Shown here: one piece after another, positions 12,076 through 21,150 of the stretch
Numbering within the stretch: the stretch's first letter is position 1
How the letters are laid out: each line of letters opens with the position of its first letter
Assembly (NCBI GenBank): GCA_021399435.1
Contig: JAJTUP010000045.1
Span: 248,001 to 312,000 of the forward strand
DNA from: Diaporthe sp. PMI_573
Lineage: Eukaryota; Ascomycota; Sordariomycetes; Diaporthales; Diaporthaceae
Length of the DNA: 64,000 nucleotides
Direction of reading: 5' to 3'
Program-made: the position numbers and the translations under genes
Notes under the pieces: model-generated
What the model saw: the letters and a program-made list of their open reading frames with translations, nothing else
Told to the model about the DNA's origin: nothing
Databases searched by the model: none

Positions 12076-13246
12076 CAGTGATGTTATTGGATTGGATTGG
12101 AGCTGGATCCGAGCCTCGATCCAATCCAGTCCAGACGTGGGGACAGGCAGCCTCCAGGATATCCAGAACCGATCCAGTTCATATTTTTACCCTTTTGGGA
12201 CAATCAATGAGCCGCTGAATAAGCAGACTTGGAGTAGAACTGTTCTTGTCCTTGGGTTATGACACCACCTAACTACGGAGCTCATGTTCTCTAGCAACTT
12301 GCGTCTCCAGTATGTTCTTCTCGCTTCCATCATCTTCGCCGCCTTCCTCTCCCTCACCCAGCCCATCCGCCCCAACTGTACTCCCTGCCTCACCCTCCAT
12401 CAAACCGATGGCAGAGTCATCAAATGCCTTCTGCTCCGGGCGACCATACCAAGCTCGTAAGCACTCGCTGGCTTCAATGACGTCCATCCGGAGCCGTGAG
12501 CGATGATTTGGTGTTTCGATTCCAGGTGGTTTAAGGTAGTACAATTGCCCTTGCCGGAAATAGGAAGTCCCTGTTGGCGCTGCTGCTGTTCGCACAGATA
12601 ACAGTACCAGAACCTCTTCGTCGGGTCCTGCTTGAGTTGTATGTCTTCACCATACTGCCAGACGACTGATGTCCTTTTCTTGGTGTGCTTTTGGGACTTT
12701 GCCACAACAGAGTAGCGTACATATTGCTTCCCATTCAGCTTGAATTCGTCGGGTTCGATCAGGGTTCCGTCGGGGTCGTTTGGGCGAGGACTAATATATG
12801 TTGGAGCAAGAATAACTCTGTCAGAATCAGGACGGCGACCGCTGGCAGCACCGAAATAGCTGGAGATAGTGGCCATGGTGTAGCTGGTGAGTGGACTGTT
12901 CAGACACGTCTGCCACAGTAGAAGGACTGCTGAAGTCGCGAGCGACGCGTTTGCCTCCGTGCTTTTAATAGCGTAGCAATCTGCACGCGTTGGATGTTAA
13001 CCCAATAGCGGAACGATAGTTCGCGCGTCGTGTCGTGGTCTGCGACGGCAGCTGCGACGGGAGACTCCTCATGACCACTCAATTAGGCTTAGCTCTTGCC
13101 TTATCAGGTTAGACCATTGGAGCTCCAGGAGCTGGTTGCCAATCAATCCAATCCAGTCCAAATCTTCGAGAAACCCAAATCCAGTCCAGCCATTTTCCGA
13201 CAAATCCAGTCCAATCCAAATTGCCTCCAATCCAATAACATCACTG
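12076..13246. mobile_element. Non-autonomous hAT element, 1171 bp, with 8-bp target duplication
   Basis: Both ends carry the same inverted repeat, starting CAGTGATGTTATTGGATTGG (at least 20 identical bases). It is bounded by direct 8-bp duplications GAACGCCT at 12068-12075 and 13247-13254. An 8-bp duplication and a CA(G) terminus are hallmarks of the hAT superfamily. Subterminal DNA is rich in ATTGGA/TCCAATCC and CTGGATT repeats, the usual binding sites for hAT transposases. The element interrupts the NLR-like remnant. Its interior keeps only the two extremes of a transposase gene. Confidence 0.95.
12269..12876 (-). pseudogene. hAT transposase, internally deleted (BED finger N-terminus plus hATC tail)
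   Basis: From the ATG at 12876 the protein MATISSYFGAASGRRPDSDR... leads to a BED-type zinc finger: FWYCYLCEQQ..., then NHLESKH. In another frame downstream the sequence RLRMDVIEASECLRAWYG, followed by PEQKAF, matches the extreme C-terminus of hAT transposases, just after the hATC dimerisation domain. The catalytic core of 400 or more residues is missing. The fusion falls near 12490-12510 and puts the tail out of frame with the BED part, so no active protein is made. The remnant could still bind DNA through the BED finger if expressed. Confidence 0.75.
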
Positions 13247-13649
13247 GAACGCCTTAGCTTTACTACCAGTCCTTTCTCTATCGAGAGGGCATCGTTCTGA
13301 CCGGCGAAAAGGGTTGAGAGTAGGGTTCACCGAAAACTCTCTCACCGAACCTGTCCTCGTTCTAAACAGTGCCCACGCTTCCGTGACGCTTCCTCTGTCA
13401 ATACGATACAGACTGCGGGTCAAGTCGCGCGTTAACAAGCTTTCAGGGGTCCCATTGTACAGTATGTGGTGGCGCAGTTTCGGCTAAGCCCGGGACCAGG
13501 GTCGCGCGATGACTCCTAGAAAGAGGCTAGGTCTATAAAAGCTTTTGCTTCCTGGAATCATCTTGTCCGATCAGAATCACAAGACCCGCATACTCTGTCT
13601 CGTTTCGGTATTCCAGCTCCGGAGCATCCCTTTCCACAGAATCACCGTC

Positions 13650-15328
13650 ATGGATCCGTCTACACGCCGTAGAGTCACAAAGATCGGCCCCTTAGATAAG
13701 CGCCGCACGCTACGTCGGTGCGAGCAGTGCCGCATAAGTCGAACCAAGGCAAGTTGTGACGCGACATTGTTTAGGCTCCTATACCGGGCCTACTAACCCG
13801 GTCTAAACAGTGTGAAGGGGGCCGACCATGCCATGCCTGCAGAGCGCGCTTGGTTGGGTGCCAAGATCAAGCCCCGCAGGGTGCCATAGAATTTGTGATA
13901 AATTCGCCAGATATGCCAATCGCCTTGGTCAGTCCAGCTGAGGCCCAGATCTGGTCCACGATAGTCTGCCTTCAGTGCCTAGAACCCGTCTACGAATTCG
14001 TAGGGGTTTGTCCTTCACCTATAACGGATCTATTCTCAACAGGCATGCTTCTTCAATGTTTCCAACAAGACGAAAGTATTCGAGCAGCCCTCGGTTATAT
14101 AGGCAACGCGTATGCTACCAATTGCCAACAGCAAGCTGAGAGTCGAGAGAGAAGCGTGCTTATGGAGATGGAGCAACGCGAGCTCTATGCCACTATTCAA
14201 ACACGCCTGCAAAAGTCTAATTCGCATATGGACCCTTCCCTACTGCTGCTCGCTCTTCTTTTCTGTCTCTTACAGGTATTTCCCTAGGGCGCCAAGACAA
14301 TTCTGATTCTTAACTAACTGGAGCAAGTTGATGAGCACTCAGAGCTGCAATATATGCTTGCAAATATTGGACCAGATCACCTTTTGCATTGTGCAGCCTC
14401 GTGGCCCTCGTGGATTCTTGACAGAATTTGACAAGTCCAATTTCTTGCTCTTCTGTATCCTCCAGGGATTGGGAAATCTGATGCGCAAGCAAAGCACAGC
14501 CTTGACAGATGCAAAATGGTCCAAATCCATAGCTAACGTTGAGACACGCGGGGTTCTACTCAGTAGGGAACAAGACACGTTGCTCTTCGAGCGCATATGT
14601 ACCTTTGTTGCGTTGCTAGCTGACATCAACGTTCAGTTTGTCTACCCATATTCCTTTCTGAAATTATATATTCTCGGCTTACTGATTCAATTCTTAGGTC
14701 TCATGCGTGGCTTAGTGAAGAGAGCAAGTTTACTCTCATGCCAGAATTCTACCGTGTCTCAATGGACTACACCTGCTCGACCCAGTCCGAGGCTTCAACC
14801 TATGCCAAGCATCTCCGAACCGGACAGAGCATCATACAGCAAGCATCAGACCTGTTGCGGTCTATTCAACGGTTTGAGGACCTTGTGAGGGGATTGAAAT
14901 TTGCTCACGACACATCCTACGATATGTTCCTTGCACATTCTCTCTGCTTGAAGATCGGCACGATTCGATTATTTGCCGACTTCCTCTGGCAAAATGCCCC
15001 CCTTTCTAGGGAGGATCTGCAAGAATCATGGATTCAAGCCTACGCGCACTCTGCTCTGAATCATGTCGAGAACAGATTGCAGCATTCCGGTCTCGAGGCC
15101 GTAATTTATATCGAGCATCTCATGCTCATTGGGATTGAGGTGCGAGATCTCTCGAACAGGCACCGAGTTATCTCGTTGTTAAAAACGATTCGAGGACGAG
15201 GATTTGTTTTTGCGGAGGTCTATATTGCAGATTTGCAACTGGCTTGGGAGGCTGTTCCAACCTGCTGTGCTCCAGTTGCGCAGAGCTCGCTTCTGGGTTG
15301 CGACTTGCAAGAGCAAGGCTTCGTTTGA
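13650..15328 (+). CDS. Zn2Cys6 regulator with Fungal_trans_2-type body, 500 aa, containing a GC-AG intron
   Basis: Four exons: 13650-13748, 13811-14275, 14328-14635 and 14698-15328, all in phase. Exon 1 ends RRCEQCRISRTK and exon 2 begins CEGGRPCHACRARLVGC, rebuilding C-X2-C-X6-C-X5-C-X2-C-X6-C. The first intron has the donor AG|GCAAGT, a classic GC-AG intron. No GT donor gives the cluster. The remainder (PAEAQIWSTIVCLQCLEP, then QPRGPRGFLTEFDKSNFLLF, and closing TIRGRGFVFAEVYIADLQLA) has the layout of PF11951-type regulators that often sit near metabolic genes. The other regulator at 41897 has the same length class and exon plan. Target unknown. Confidence 0.8.
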
Positions 15329-15975
15329 CGGAGAGCTGAGGATCGCGATAATTTTACCATTCTGTGGGGATAGTGGCTCCATCGCGATTAATTTATGCTA
15401 CGCTTGTTGCAACTCTCGTTTATTTTTCAATAACTTGTCCCTGTATATGGGTCACGTTTCTGGTTCAAGCGGGAAAGGGGACAACTGGATTCTCATTATC
15501 CTAAAGTTGGTCCCATTAGCGGCGACGTGCAAGCTTGGCAGTGCGAGAAAGGTATCACTTTGAAAACTACACGAATTGAATTTCTGTTAGATCTGGCTTT
15601 TCATTCATGGCCTTAAAAGAGCTTTGCGTCAAATTTCAAAAATCCTTGTCTGCTTGTGTTTTACAGACCATTATGTACACAACGTATAAGGGGTATAGAA
15701 GTCCTGTTGCAGCGGCCTCAGATGCACATCAAATAGTAGACCTCGCGCCATTAGAAGCGGTCCCAAAGTGTGCTCCGAAGAATGTGCCACATCCTAGAGG
15801 CTTCCCGCAGGGGCATCCCATCTCTGCATCGTGATGGCCACGCGAGGAGGTGCGTCGTCTCGTCGCTTGCGCAGTTGTCGGATCTCGAAAGCAAGTTTCG
15901 AAGTTTTCGCGTTTTTGACCGCTTGTTAGGCCAAAGTTGTGCGTGCCATAGTAAAATGGCGTAATTTCTAGCAGG
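15329..15975. other. Intergenic; no gene recognised
   Basis: Downstream of the regulator. Its last third runs into the transposon remnant that ends in the zinc-knuckle peptide. No other coding signature was recognised. Confidence 0.5.
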
Positions 15976-16200
15976 GTGCTAACAGCAGCGTGCCAAGAAA
16001 TTAAGAGTCGAGGGGAAGGTGGTGGTGCTGAGGAGGCGGACCGCGGCGGACCGAGCAAACGACGATGTGGCAACTGCGGCGAGACTGGGCATAACGCAAG
16101 AACTTGTGAGAAAGATGCAGAAGAGTCTAGTCAGTCAGATTCAGAGTGTATAATAGTACATTCTTAAGCGGTCCGCGTCGGACCGCCAAAATAGTTGATT
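15976..16200 (+). pseudogene. 3' end of a zinc-knuckle (CCHC) transposase, first copy
   Basis: The peptide ends RRCGNCGETGHNARTC, then ECIIVHS and a stop. This CCHC knuckle (C-X2-C-X4-H-X4-C) is one found at the C-terminus of many fungal pogo-like DDE transposases. The stop is followed by a palindromic GCGGTCCGCGTCGGACCGC and AAATAGTT. The last 34 bases of the window carry almost the same sequence after an almost identical peptide, so both are 3' ends of one repeat family. No catalytic domain lies upstream here. Confidence 0.65.
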
Positions 16201-16361
16201 TGGCTGGTGTAGATTGAGGTTGATTCTGCATGGTTGAAATGCTCCATTTTGGTGGGGAACGCGATTTTCCCACCAAAAGTCAGCCACTTCAGACTGGCAC
16301 TGCAGCCACCCCAACCACTCTAAATTGACCAAATCAATTAAAAATAAGCAATTGGGACCAG

Positions 16362-16381
16362 TTGGCACCAATTGGTGCCAA
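16362..16381. repeat. Perfect 20-bp palindrome
   Basis: TTGGCACCAATTGGTGCCAA reads the same on both strands. It lies downstream of the zinc-knuckle remnant and may belong to that element's 3' region. Function unknown. Confidence 0.6.
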
Positions 16382-16579
16382 TTTTTATTGATATGTTGGC
16401 CTCAGGTGGGTGCTAGGGTTGGCAAAAGTTAGCAGAGTTAGCAAAACTGACCGGGCATGTGTCCTGACCGGCTGACTGTCCACCTACGTTATATAAATAA
16501 AGTTGCATCGATTTTGGACCATTACTAAGCAAAGTGCACGGACCAACACTTTTAGAGGTTTTGTATAAAAATATATGGA

Positions 16580-16835
16580 TGTCACGGCCGTGCCGGCCGT
16601 GCTGGCCGTGCCCTGCCCGAAGCCGTTGGGACCTAGAACTAGGTCCGAGTTACGTAAGCCGCCGGCTTTATAAAACTCTGTATCCTGTCCTGAATCCTGT
16701 TTCGTAGCTCTTCGAGCTACGTCTTGTCAACAGAGCCTGTGCCTGCCGAGGATAGAGCCTGTACGTAGTGAATAAGAACCGTTACTGCCTGCTCAACGTC
16801 CACCTGCCTGAACCCGCCTGCCTGCTATCGTGACA
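16580..16835. mobile_element. Solo LTR, family D, 256 bp, target duplication ATGGA
   Basis: Begins TGTCACGGCCGTGCCGG and ends CTATCGTGACA, so the ends are TG...CA with a short terminal inverted repeat (TGTCACG/CGTGACA). It is flanked on both sides by the 5-bp direct repeat ATGGA (16575-16579, 16836-16840). A TTTATAAAA box lies near 16670. No primer-binding site, gag or pol follows, so it is a solo LTR left by LTR-LTR recombination of a retrotransposon. Confidence 0.85.
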
Positions 16836-16910
16836 ATGGAGCCCACCTAAAGTTAACAACTTTAACCCTTGTATGCAACCTTATTCTTAGCTTTAAATAA
16901 TAATAAAAAC

Positions 16911-17103
16911 TGTCAGATTATCACCCTTTTAGGTATATGGGACGTGTAATTATGGTCCAATTGATGGGGTGGTCACTGTGTGTCTTGTGATCATGTCTTG
17001 TCTAGGTTCTCTAGCGCGACCCCTCCCGTTGGGGCTGGTTTTGTCATGACGGACATATTGATGCCTCAGGCACACACCTCTTGGCTACCCGTCACATCTG
17101 ACA
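16911..17103. mobile_element. Solo LTR, family B, 193 bp, target duplication AAAAC
   Basis: Begins TGTCAGATTATCACCC and ends CGTCACATCTGACA (TG...CA), flanked by AAAAC on both sides (16906-16910, 17104-17108). The reverse complement of this sequence recurs at 49690-50090, where it is interrupted by a family A LTR. This copy is therefore the uninterrupted reference. Confidence 0.9.
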
Positions 17104-17262
17104 AAAACTTAAAAATATGTTTATAAATGTAGAATATACTAGCTTATTTAAAAAAAAAACTAAGACTTTCTAGTATAAATAGGTTAAAGTAAGTAGTAAA
17201 GAGAGTAAAATTATAAAAAGTGCGCCACTGACTGATCTGCGCCACTGACTGATGAACCACGT
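17104..17262. other. AT-rich spacer with a 17-bp tandem duplication
   Basis: Strongly AT-rich with long A and T runs, unlike the neighbouring sequence, then CTGCGCCACTGACTGAT nearly twice in tandem at about 17219-17252. No gene. Confidence 0.5.
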
Positions 17263-17462
17263 TGTCACGGCCAGCGCGAGATGCAGCATGGGAGCTGGGT
17301 CTATTGGCGCTATCAACGAATATTCTAAGCTGAGGAGAGAAGAAAAGGGGGGAGCGGAGCTCTGGCGGTCCTCTGGCTCGCGAAGTCTTGACGCGACTGT
17401 GGGGCTAAGGGTTAGGGTCCTTGTGACGGCCAGGTGGCTTGCCTACCATGGCTGCCGTCACA
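17263..17462. mobile_element. Solo LTR, family A copy 1, 200 bp, target duplication CACGT
   Basis: Begins TGTCACGGCCAGCGCGAG and ends GGCTGCCGTCACA, flanked by CACGT on both sides (17258-17262, 17463-17467). It contains CTAAGGGTTAGGGTCC. Three further full-length copies lie at 49783, 52160 and 52538, a truncated inverted one at 49490 and a diverged relative at about 55570. No internal retrotransposon coding sequence adjoins. Confidence 0.9.
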
Positions 17463-17993
17463 CACGTTATCTATTAAAACTCTAAATAAGCCGAAATTGA
17501 GGAGGATTTGCCTACATGACTGGCTTTAACACCGTTATTAACACAGGCTTCAACGCTGTCATCAACTCAATCACGGACAGCTACCGATACAAGGGGAAGG
17601 GAAACATGAGGCAGACGCAGAAGGGGAACCCGGGCTAGCTCGAGGCTCTCAGCAACACCCTTTGCCTAAATAGGAAGTAATCAAGCGAGCGTAGTACGGG
17701 GGCCGTAATCAAACATAAAACCGACCGTGCTCTCCCTGCAACTCGGCGAATTAGCAACGCTCTCAGACCAGAGTGACTATCATGTAAGACGGCGCCGTAG
17801 CGAGAGATTGTGGCGCGGTAAGGAGTAACGGTATCTGGAAATAATCGAGCGGCTGGGGATCTAGATGTTGATGGTGACATGCGCTACTGACAATTGTGCC
17901 CGGCATTGCTTCCTCAATGAATCCGGGGCCTCGGGGGCGTCGGACCATGTTGATGGCTGGTTCTTGGACAAACTCGACACATACAATCAACCC

Positions 17994-18006
17994 AACTATA
18001 TATAAA
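17994..18006 (+). promoter_or_regulatory. TATA box of the lipase gene
   Basis: TATATATAAAAG lies about 90 bases before the lipase ATG and is followed by a pyrimidine-rich leader. This is a conventional fungal core promoter arrangement for a strongly regulated secreted enzyme. Confidence 0.55.
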
Positions 18007-18095
18007 AGGACGACACCGCCGAGTCTGTTGGCTAATCGTCTCAACCCACACCCACTCAACTTTATACCACTTCAACTCTCGTTTCTCTATCCAAC

Positions 18096-19508
18096 ATGCG
18101 GGCACCCATCCCGCTTACCCTTGCTCTCATCGGCCTGCAGACCGGTGCGTTCGCTCGCGAGGCATCCAACTTCAACGTGTCTGCCAAAGTTGCGCAATCC
18201 TACGGTTGTGGTTCAGACTGCTACCAAGTTTTGCAGTTAACCAACGAAGCCGATCGCTCTCTAGTTCGCACTGAGCCTGGCTTTGACTTCGGCTTTTACG
18301 CAACCGCGACGAACTTTTCGGGGTCATCCCCCGGCGACCTTCTCAAGCTTCAGCCCCTTGATCCTAGGCCGCTGAACATCCAAGATGGAACAACCGCCTA
18401 CCGCATTCAATACACCTCCATCGATTATGATGGCTCGCTAGTTCCCGTCACCGGTTTTGTCGCCTTCCCCATGATTCCTATCGGCACTCGGAAGTATCCT
18501 GTCGTCGCCTACGCCCATGGAACAATTGGAGTTTACCGAGGCTGCGCGCCTTCGGCGGGCCCCAGTTTATTTGACTATGATACTTGGTCGCTCATCACCA
18601 ACCGGGGCTATGCCGTCGTTGCAACCGACTACGCTGGCCTAGGCAATAACTACACGATGCACAAGTATTGCAGCTTCCCCGGCCATGCCAACGATCTCTA
18701 TTATTCCGTCATAGCCGCCCGTAGGGCATTCGGCCATATCCTTTCACAGGACTGGATGTCCGTGGGCCACTCGCAGGGCGGCGGAGCAGTATGGAAGTTG
18801 GCCGAGAGCAAGTTTGTGCAACACGGCGTCAGTGACGCGGGGCGCTACCTCGGTACTGTCTCCATTAGCCCTGCGACAACGATCCTGGATATGTTCAAGC
18901 TGTACAGCAAGAAGCTGGAGGAGAATCCCGAAGAATTTCGCCCTTACGTCGTCGCGGCGGAGCTGCCCTCTTTCTCCATTGGACTCAGCCGTGCCTTACC
19001 CGAGTATCACCATGGATTGCTTGGTAAAGGCCTCAAGAAACGTGTAGGCCTCATGGATGAGACACAGGTGTGTACTAATGGCATGATGGGAATGACGATG
19101 GACTTGCCTATCAAGGATGTTCTCAATGTCCAAGGGGCCGAATTCGAAATCCTCGAGAAGTGGCAGAACGACACGGCACCAGGATCAGGCCGGTCGCCGC
19201 AGCCCTTGTTGGTCGTTCAGGGGTTAAATGATACGGGTATTTTGCCAGCCATTACGAGGAGGACGTGGGAACGCTCCTGCAAGAGTGGTAATGAGATTCA
19301 CTTGCGAGAGTATGATGGGTTCGACCACTCGCCTACCCCACCGGCCTCGGCGCCCGAGTGGTTGGAGTGGATTGGGGAGATTTTTGCGGGAAGACATAAT
19401 TCTTGTGGTTGCGATCTCAAGAAGAGGGTCCCCATGGATAGGGCGCATGTTAAGGCGCCCCCGGAGTTTGATTACGCAGAGTTGGGTATTACCTTTCTCA
19501 CTACCTGA
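18096..19508 (+). CDS. Secretory lipase (LIP family, alpha/beta hydrolase), 470 aa
   Basis: Secreted triacylglycerol or ester hydrolase, single exon. An N-terminal signal peptide (MRAPIPLTLALIGLQTGAFA) is followed by the LIP-family fold. Features include VVAYAHGTIGVYRGCAPS near residue 150, the nucleophile elbow WMSVGHSQGGGAVW with Ser near 226, a likely catalytic Asp in VVQGLNDTGILP near 378 and His in YDGFDHSPTPP near 411. This matches Candida albicans LIP-type enzymes and plant-pathogen secretory lipases. Several N-glycosylation sites (NFS, NYT, NDT) fit secretion. Intact and of normal length. It is flanked on both sides by solo LTRs. Confidence 0.92.
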   Translation: MRAPIPLTLALIGLQTGAFAREASNFNVSAKVAQSYGCGSDCYQVLQLTNEADRSLVRTEPGFDFGFYATATNFSGSSPGDLLKLQPLDPRPLNIQDGTTAYRIQYTSIDYDGSLVPVTGFVAFPMIPIGTRKYPVVAYAHGTIGVYRGCAPSAGPSLFDYDTWSLITNRGYAVVATDYAGLGNNYTMHKYCSFPGHANDLYYSVIAARRAFGHILSQDWMSVGHSQGGGAVWKLAESKFVQHGVSDAGRYLGTVSISPATTILDMFKLYSKKLEENPEEFRPYVVAAELPSFSIGLSRALPEYHHGLLGKGLKKRVGLMDETQVCTNGMMGMTMDLPIKDVLNVQGAEFEILEKWQNDTAPGSGRSPQPLLVVQGLNDTGILPAITRRTWERSCKSGNEIHLREYDGFDHSPTPPASAPEWLEWIGEIFAGRHNSCGCDLKKRVPMDRAHVKAPPEFDYAELGITFLTT

Positions 19509-19574
19509 GGATACGAGGAGGTCCGGCAACGAGGGGGAGGGGTTGTTCTTTACTGGGTTGCTGACGAAGGTGCG

Positions 19575-19692
19575 GTGGAGAGAGGGGTTAGGGTTAGGGC
19601 TTACCGGGGAAGATAAGTTGGGGCTTCGTTCGTTAGGGGTTCATTTTCTCTTCTCATTTTCTTCTTTTGTATGTGTGTGTGTGTGTGTGTGT
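19575..19692 (+). repeat. Short TTAGGG run and (GT)n microsatellite
   Basis: GGGGTTAGGGTTAGGGCTTA (two telomere-like units) lies just downstream of the lipase stop, then about 12 GT dinucleotides at about 19669-19692. Too short to be a telomere. Confidence 0.7.
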
Positions 19693-20095
19693 CGTTGAGC
19701 ATCCTGAGTTAGTTGACGTGGAATAAGGGGAAGCGGACAGAGGTGACTTATAACATTCATAGCCGCGGAGGAGGCTTATTCAACCTAGCAACTCAATACA
19801 TCGCCTCGCATCCAAACTTTTCGCACGGCATCAGTGTTGGGGTTGTTGGAAAGTACAAGTCAACACTAGAATTCAAGCAGAGGAAAACATTATTGTGCAC
19901 GCTATGCAGCCGATTTTAGGTAAGATGTCTTTGGAACACTTAAACCAGCAGGGCTAGATACACTTGCTGCCACCACGAGATGCCACAAGCATGTACTCAA
20001 GGGCTTGTCAAGAAGCGTTGATTGCTTTGCTATGTACGATATTAGGTGTAATACAAGACGTTGTGTAGAGAACAGAAGTGTAAACAGAGTTGAGA

Positions 20096-20290
20096 TGTCA
20101 CGGGTATTTTGTTCTCCTATGTATCGGCCAGCCCTCGGAGGCACCCCGGAGCTGGGCTGGAGGCTCACGGGCCACATGTATATAACCCTACGAACCTCCC
20201 AGGGCTTAGACCCTTAAGGTTTCGTCTTATCTCACCCTAATATATATCCTTTCGTCCCATATTTGATTGCCTGCCTACAGAGCCCTTACA
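20096..20290. mobile_element. Solo LTR, family C, 195 bp, target duplication TGAGA
   Basis: Begins TGTCACGGGTATTTTG and ends ACAGAGCCCTTACA (TG...CA), flanked by TGAGA on both sides (20091-20095, 20291-20295). A TATATAACCC box is present near 20180. No retrotransposon body adjoins it. The sequence differs from families A, B and D beyond the TGTCA start. Confidence 0.85.
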
Positions 20291-20757
20291 TGAGATGAAT
20301 ATAACAAGGGGGCGGCCCTTGCGCTAGCGCGGGGCTTTGACTCATAGAAAGGCAGGAGGTCGCGCTAAGCGAGCCAGCGTGTGCTGATTGGTTGATTGCT
20401 GATTGAGGAAGACAGGTGTTACAATGGGTACCGTGACAGCCACAAACTGCGCTATACAGCCATAGTAATATGGAAATATCGTTTACTCCACAAGTTTACA
20501 AAAATTGGATGGAGTGATTGGGCTTATCGCTGTCGCGCTCTAGTGCACGGGCATTTGTAGGTGTGTGGGACGAGAAAGGTGAGAGTATCTTATGCGTTTC
20601 TTCAAATGGTTGCTCTGGCCGTAGCTTGTTTACAGATACCACACAGCAAGATTGTCACCGTAATTTATATTGACATGATTTGTAACTGCGCCTGTCTGCA
20701 ACAAAGTATTGCTAGGAACTCTACAAGTACAGACAAGATCCCATCCCCATACATTTT
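20291..20757. other. Intergenic between LTR C and ABM gene
   Basis: No gene recognised. It includes TGTTACAATGGGTACCGTGACA near 20418-20440, an imperfect palindrome with LTR-like ends but no matching duplication. Confidence 0.4.
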
Positions 20758-21150
20758 CTAATAGGGTACACATATGTTTGGAATTGCAAGTTTGTGCAGC
20801 ACGCAGGGCCGCATGGTCGTTCCCTTCGGAAATTCTGACAGCGCAGCGACAAATTCTTTCGTCCCCAGAGCAGCCTTGAGTGTTTCAGCGTTCTCCCAAA
20901 CCGCGTAGTTGACCATAATGTTGGCGCCGCCTATGCCGCGGTGCAGCTGCGCGGAAATATAGCCTGGCTCCTTCTTAAGAGCTTCCGCGGTTTTCTGCCA
21001 GACGACAATGGCCTCATCCAGTCTGCCAGAGGGAACAAGGAAGTTGTTCAGCAGAACAACCGGGCCGGTGTCGGGACTATCGAGTTGCTTGGGCAAGGGA
21101 GTGGCAGGATCGAAGTCGAGTGTGGTGACTGGATTCACTGAGTTGGACAT
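20758..21150 (-). CDS. Antibiotic biosynthesis monooxygenase (ABM)-domain protein, 130 aa
   Basis: Small dimeric alpha-beta barrel of the ABM family. The pattern is PVVLLNNFLVPSGRLDEAIV, then WQKTAEALKKEPGYISAQLHR, and NIMVNYAVWENAETLKAALG. In this family a short strand is followed by a helix, a GY.S..LHR strand and a YAVWEN strand. Known members are cofactor-free monooxygenases or heme/quinol-handling enzymes, and here the substrate is unknown. The start was taken at the second in-frame ATG (MSNSVNPVTT) because the upstream frame is not ABM-like. Single exon. It is oriented away from the SDR at 21948, with about 800 bp between. Confidence 0.85.
   Translation of the reverse strand: MSNSVNPVTTLDFDPATPLPKQLDSPDTGPVVLLNNFLVPSGRLDEAIVVWQKTAEALKKEPGYISAQLHRGIGGANIMVNYAVWENAETLKAALGTKEFVAALSEFPKGTTMRPCVLHKLAIPNICVPY

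Larger units (their letters stand above)
11768..13438 (-). pseudogene. C-terminal remnant resembling a NACHT-WD40 (HET-E-like NLR) protein, split by a hAT insertion
   Basis: Minus-strand reading 13438-13247 continues in frame at 12067-11768 if the hAT element and one target-duplication copy are removed: ...GSKAKAF joins CAWTSGHPVLHSV. The end reads YRISIDCSWIMWNGQNVLWL then PPDF. From memory this matches the closing blade of fungal NACHT-WD40 incompatibility-type proteins (ISxDGxWIxWNGxNLLWLPPxYRP). The right-hand part (13247-13438) is not itself recognisable, and no NACHT or further WD repeats are present, so this is a fragment. In other fungi such proteins act in non-self recognition. The family call is by motif memory only. 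Confidence 0.5.

Noticed and set aside
17515..17640. Short ORF MTGFNTVINTGFNAVINS as a retrotransposon gag piece
   Set aside because: Just 40 codons with an internal repeat; no gag motif, and the adjacent LTR is a solo copy bounded by its own duplication.
19575..19600. Interstitial telomere
   Set aside because: Only two TTAGGG units; too short to mean a former chromosome end.
20418..20440. TGTTACAATGGGTACCGTGACA, looking like two LTR ends
   Set aside because: Only 22 bp, no matching 5-bp duplication, no LTR body between.
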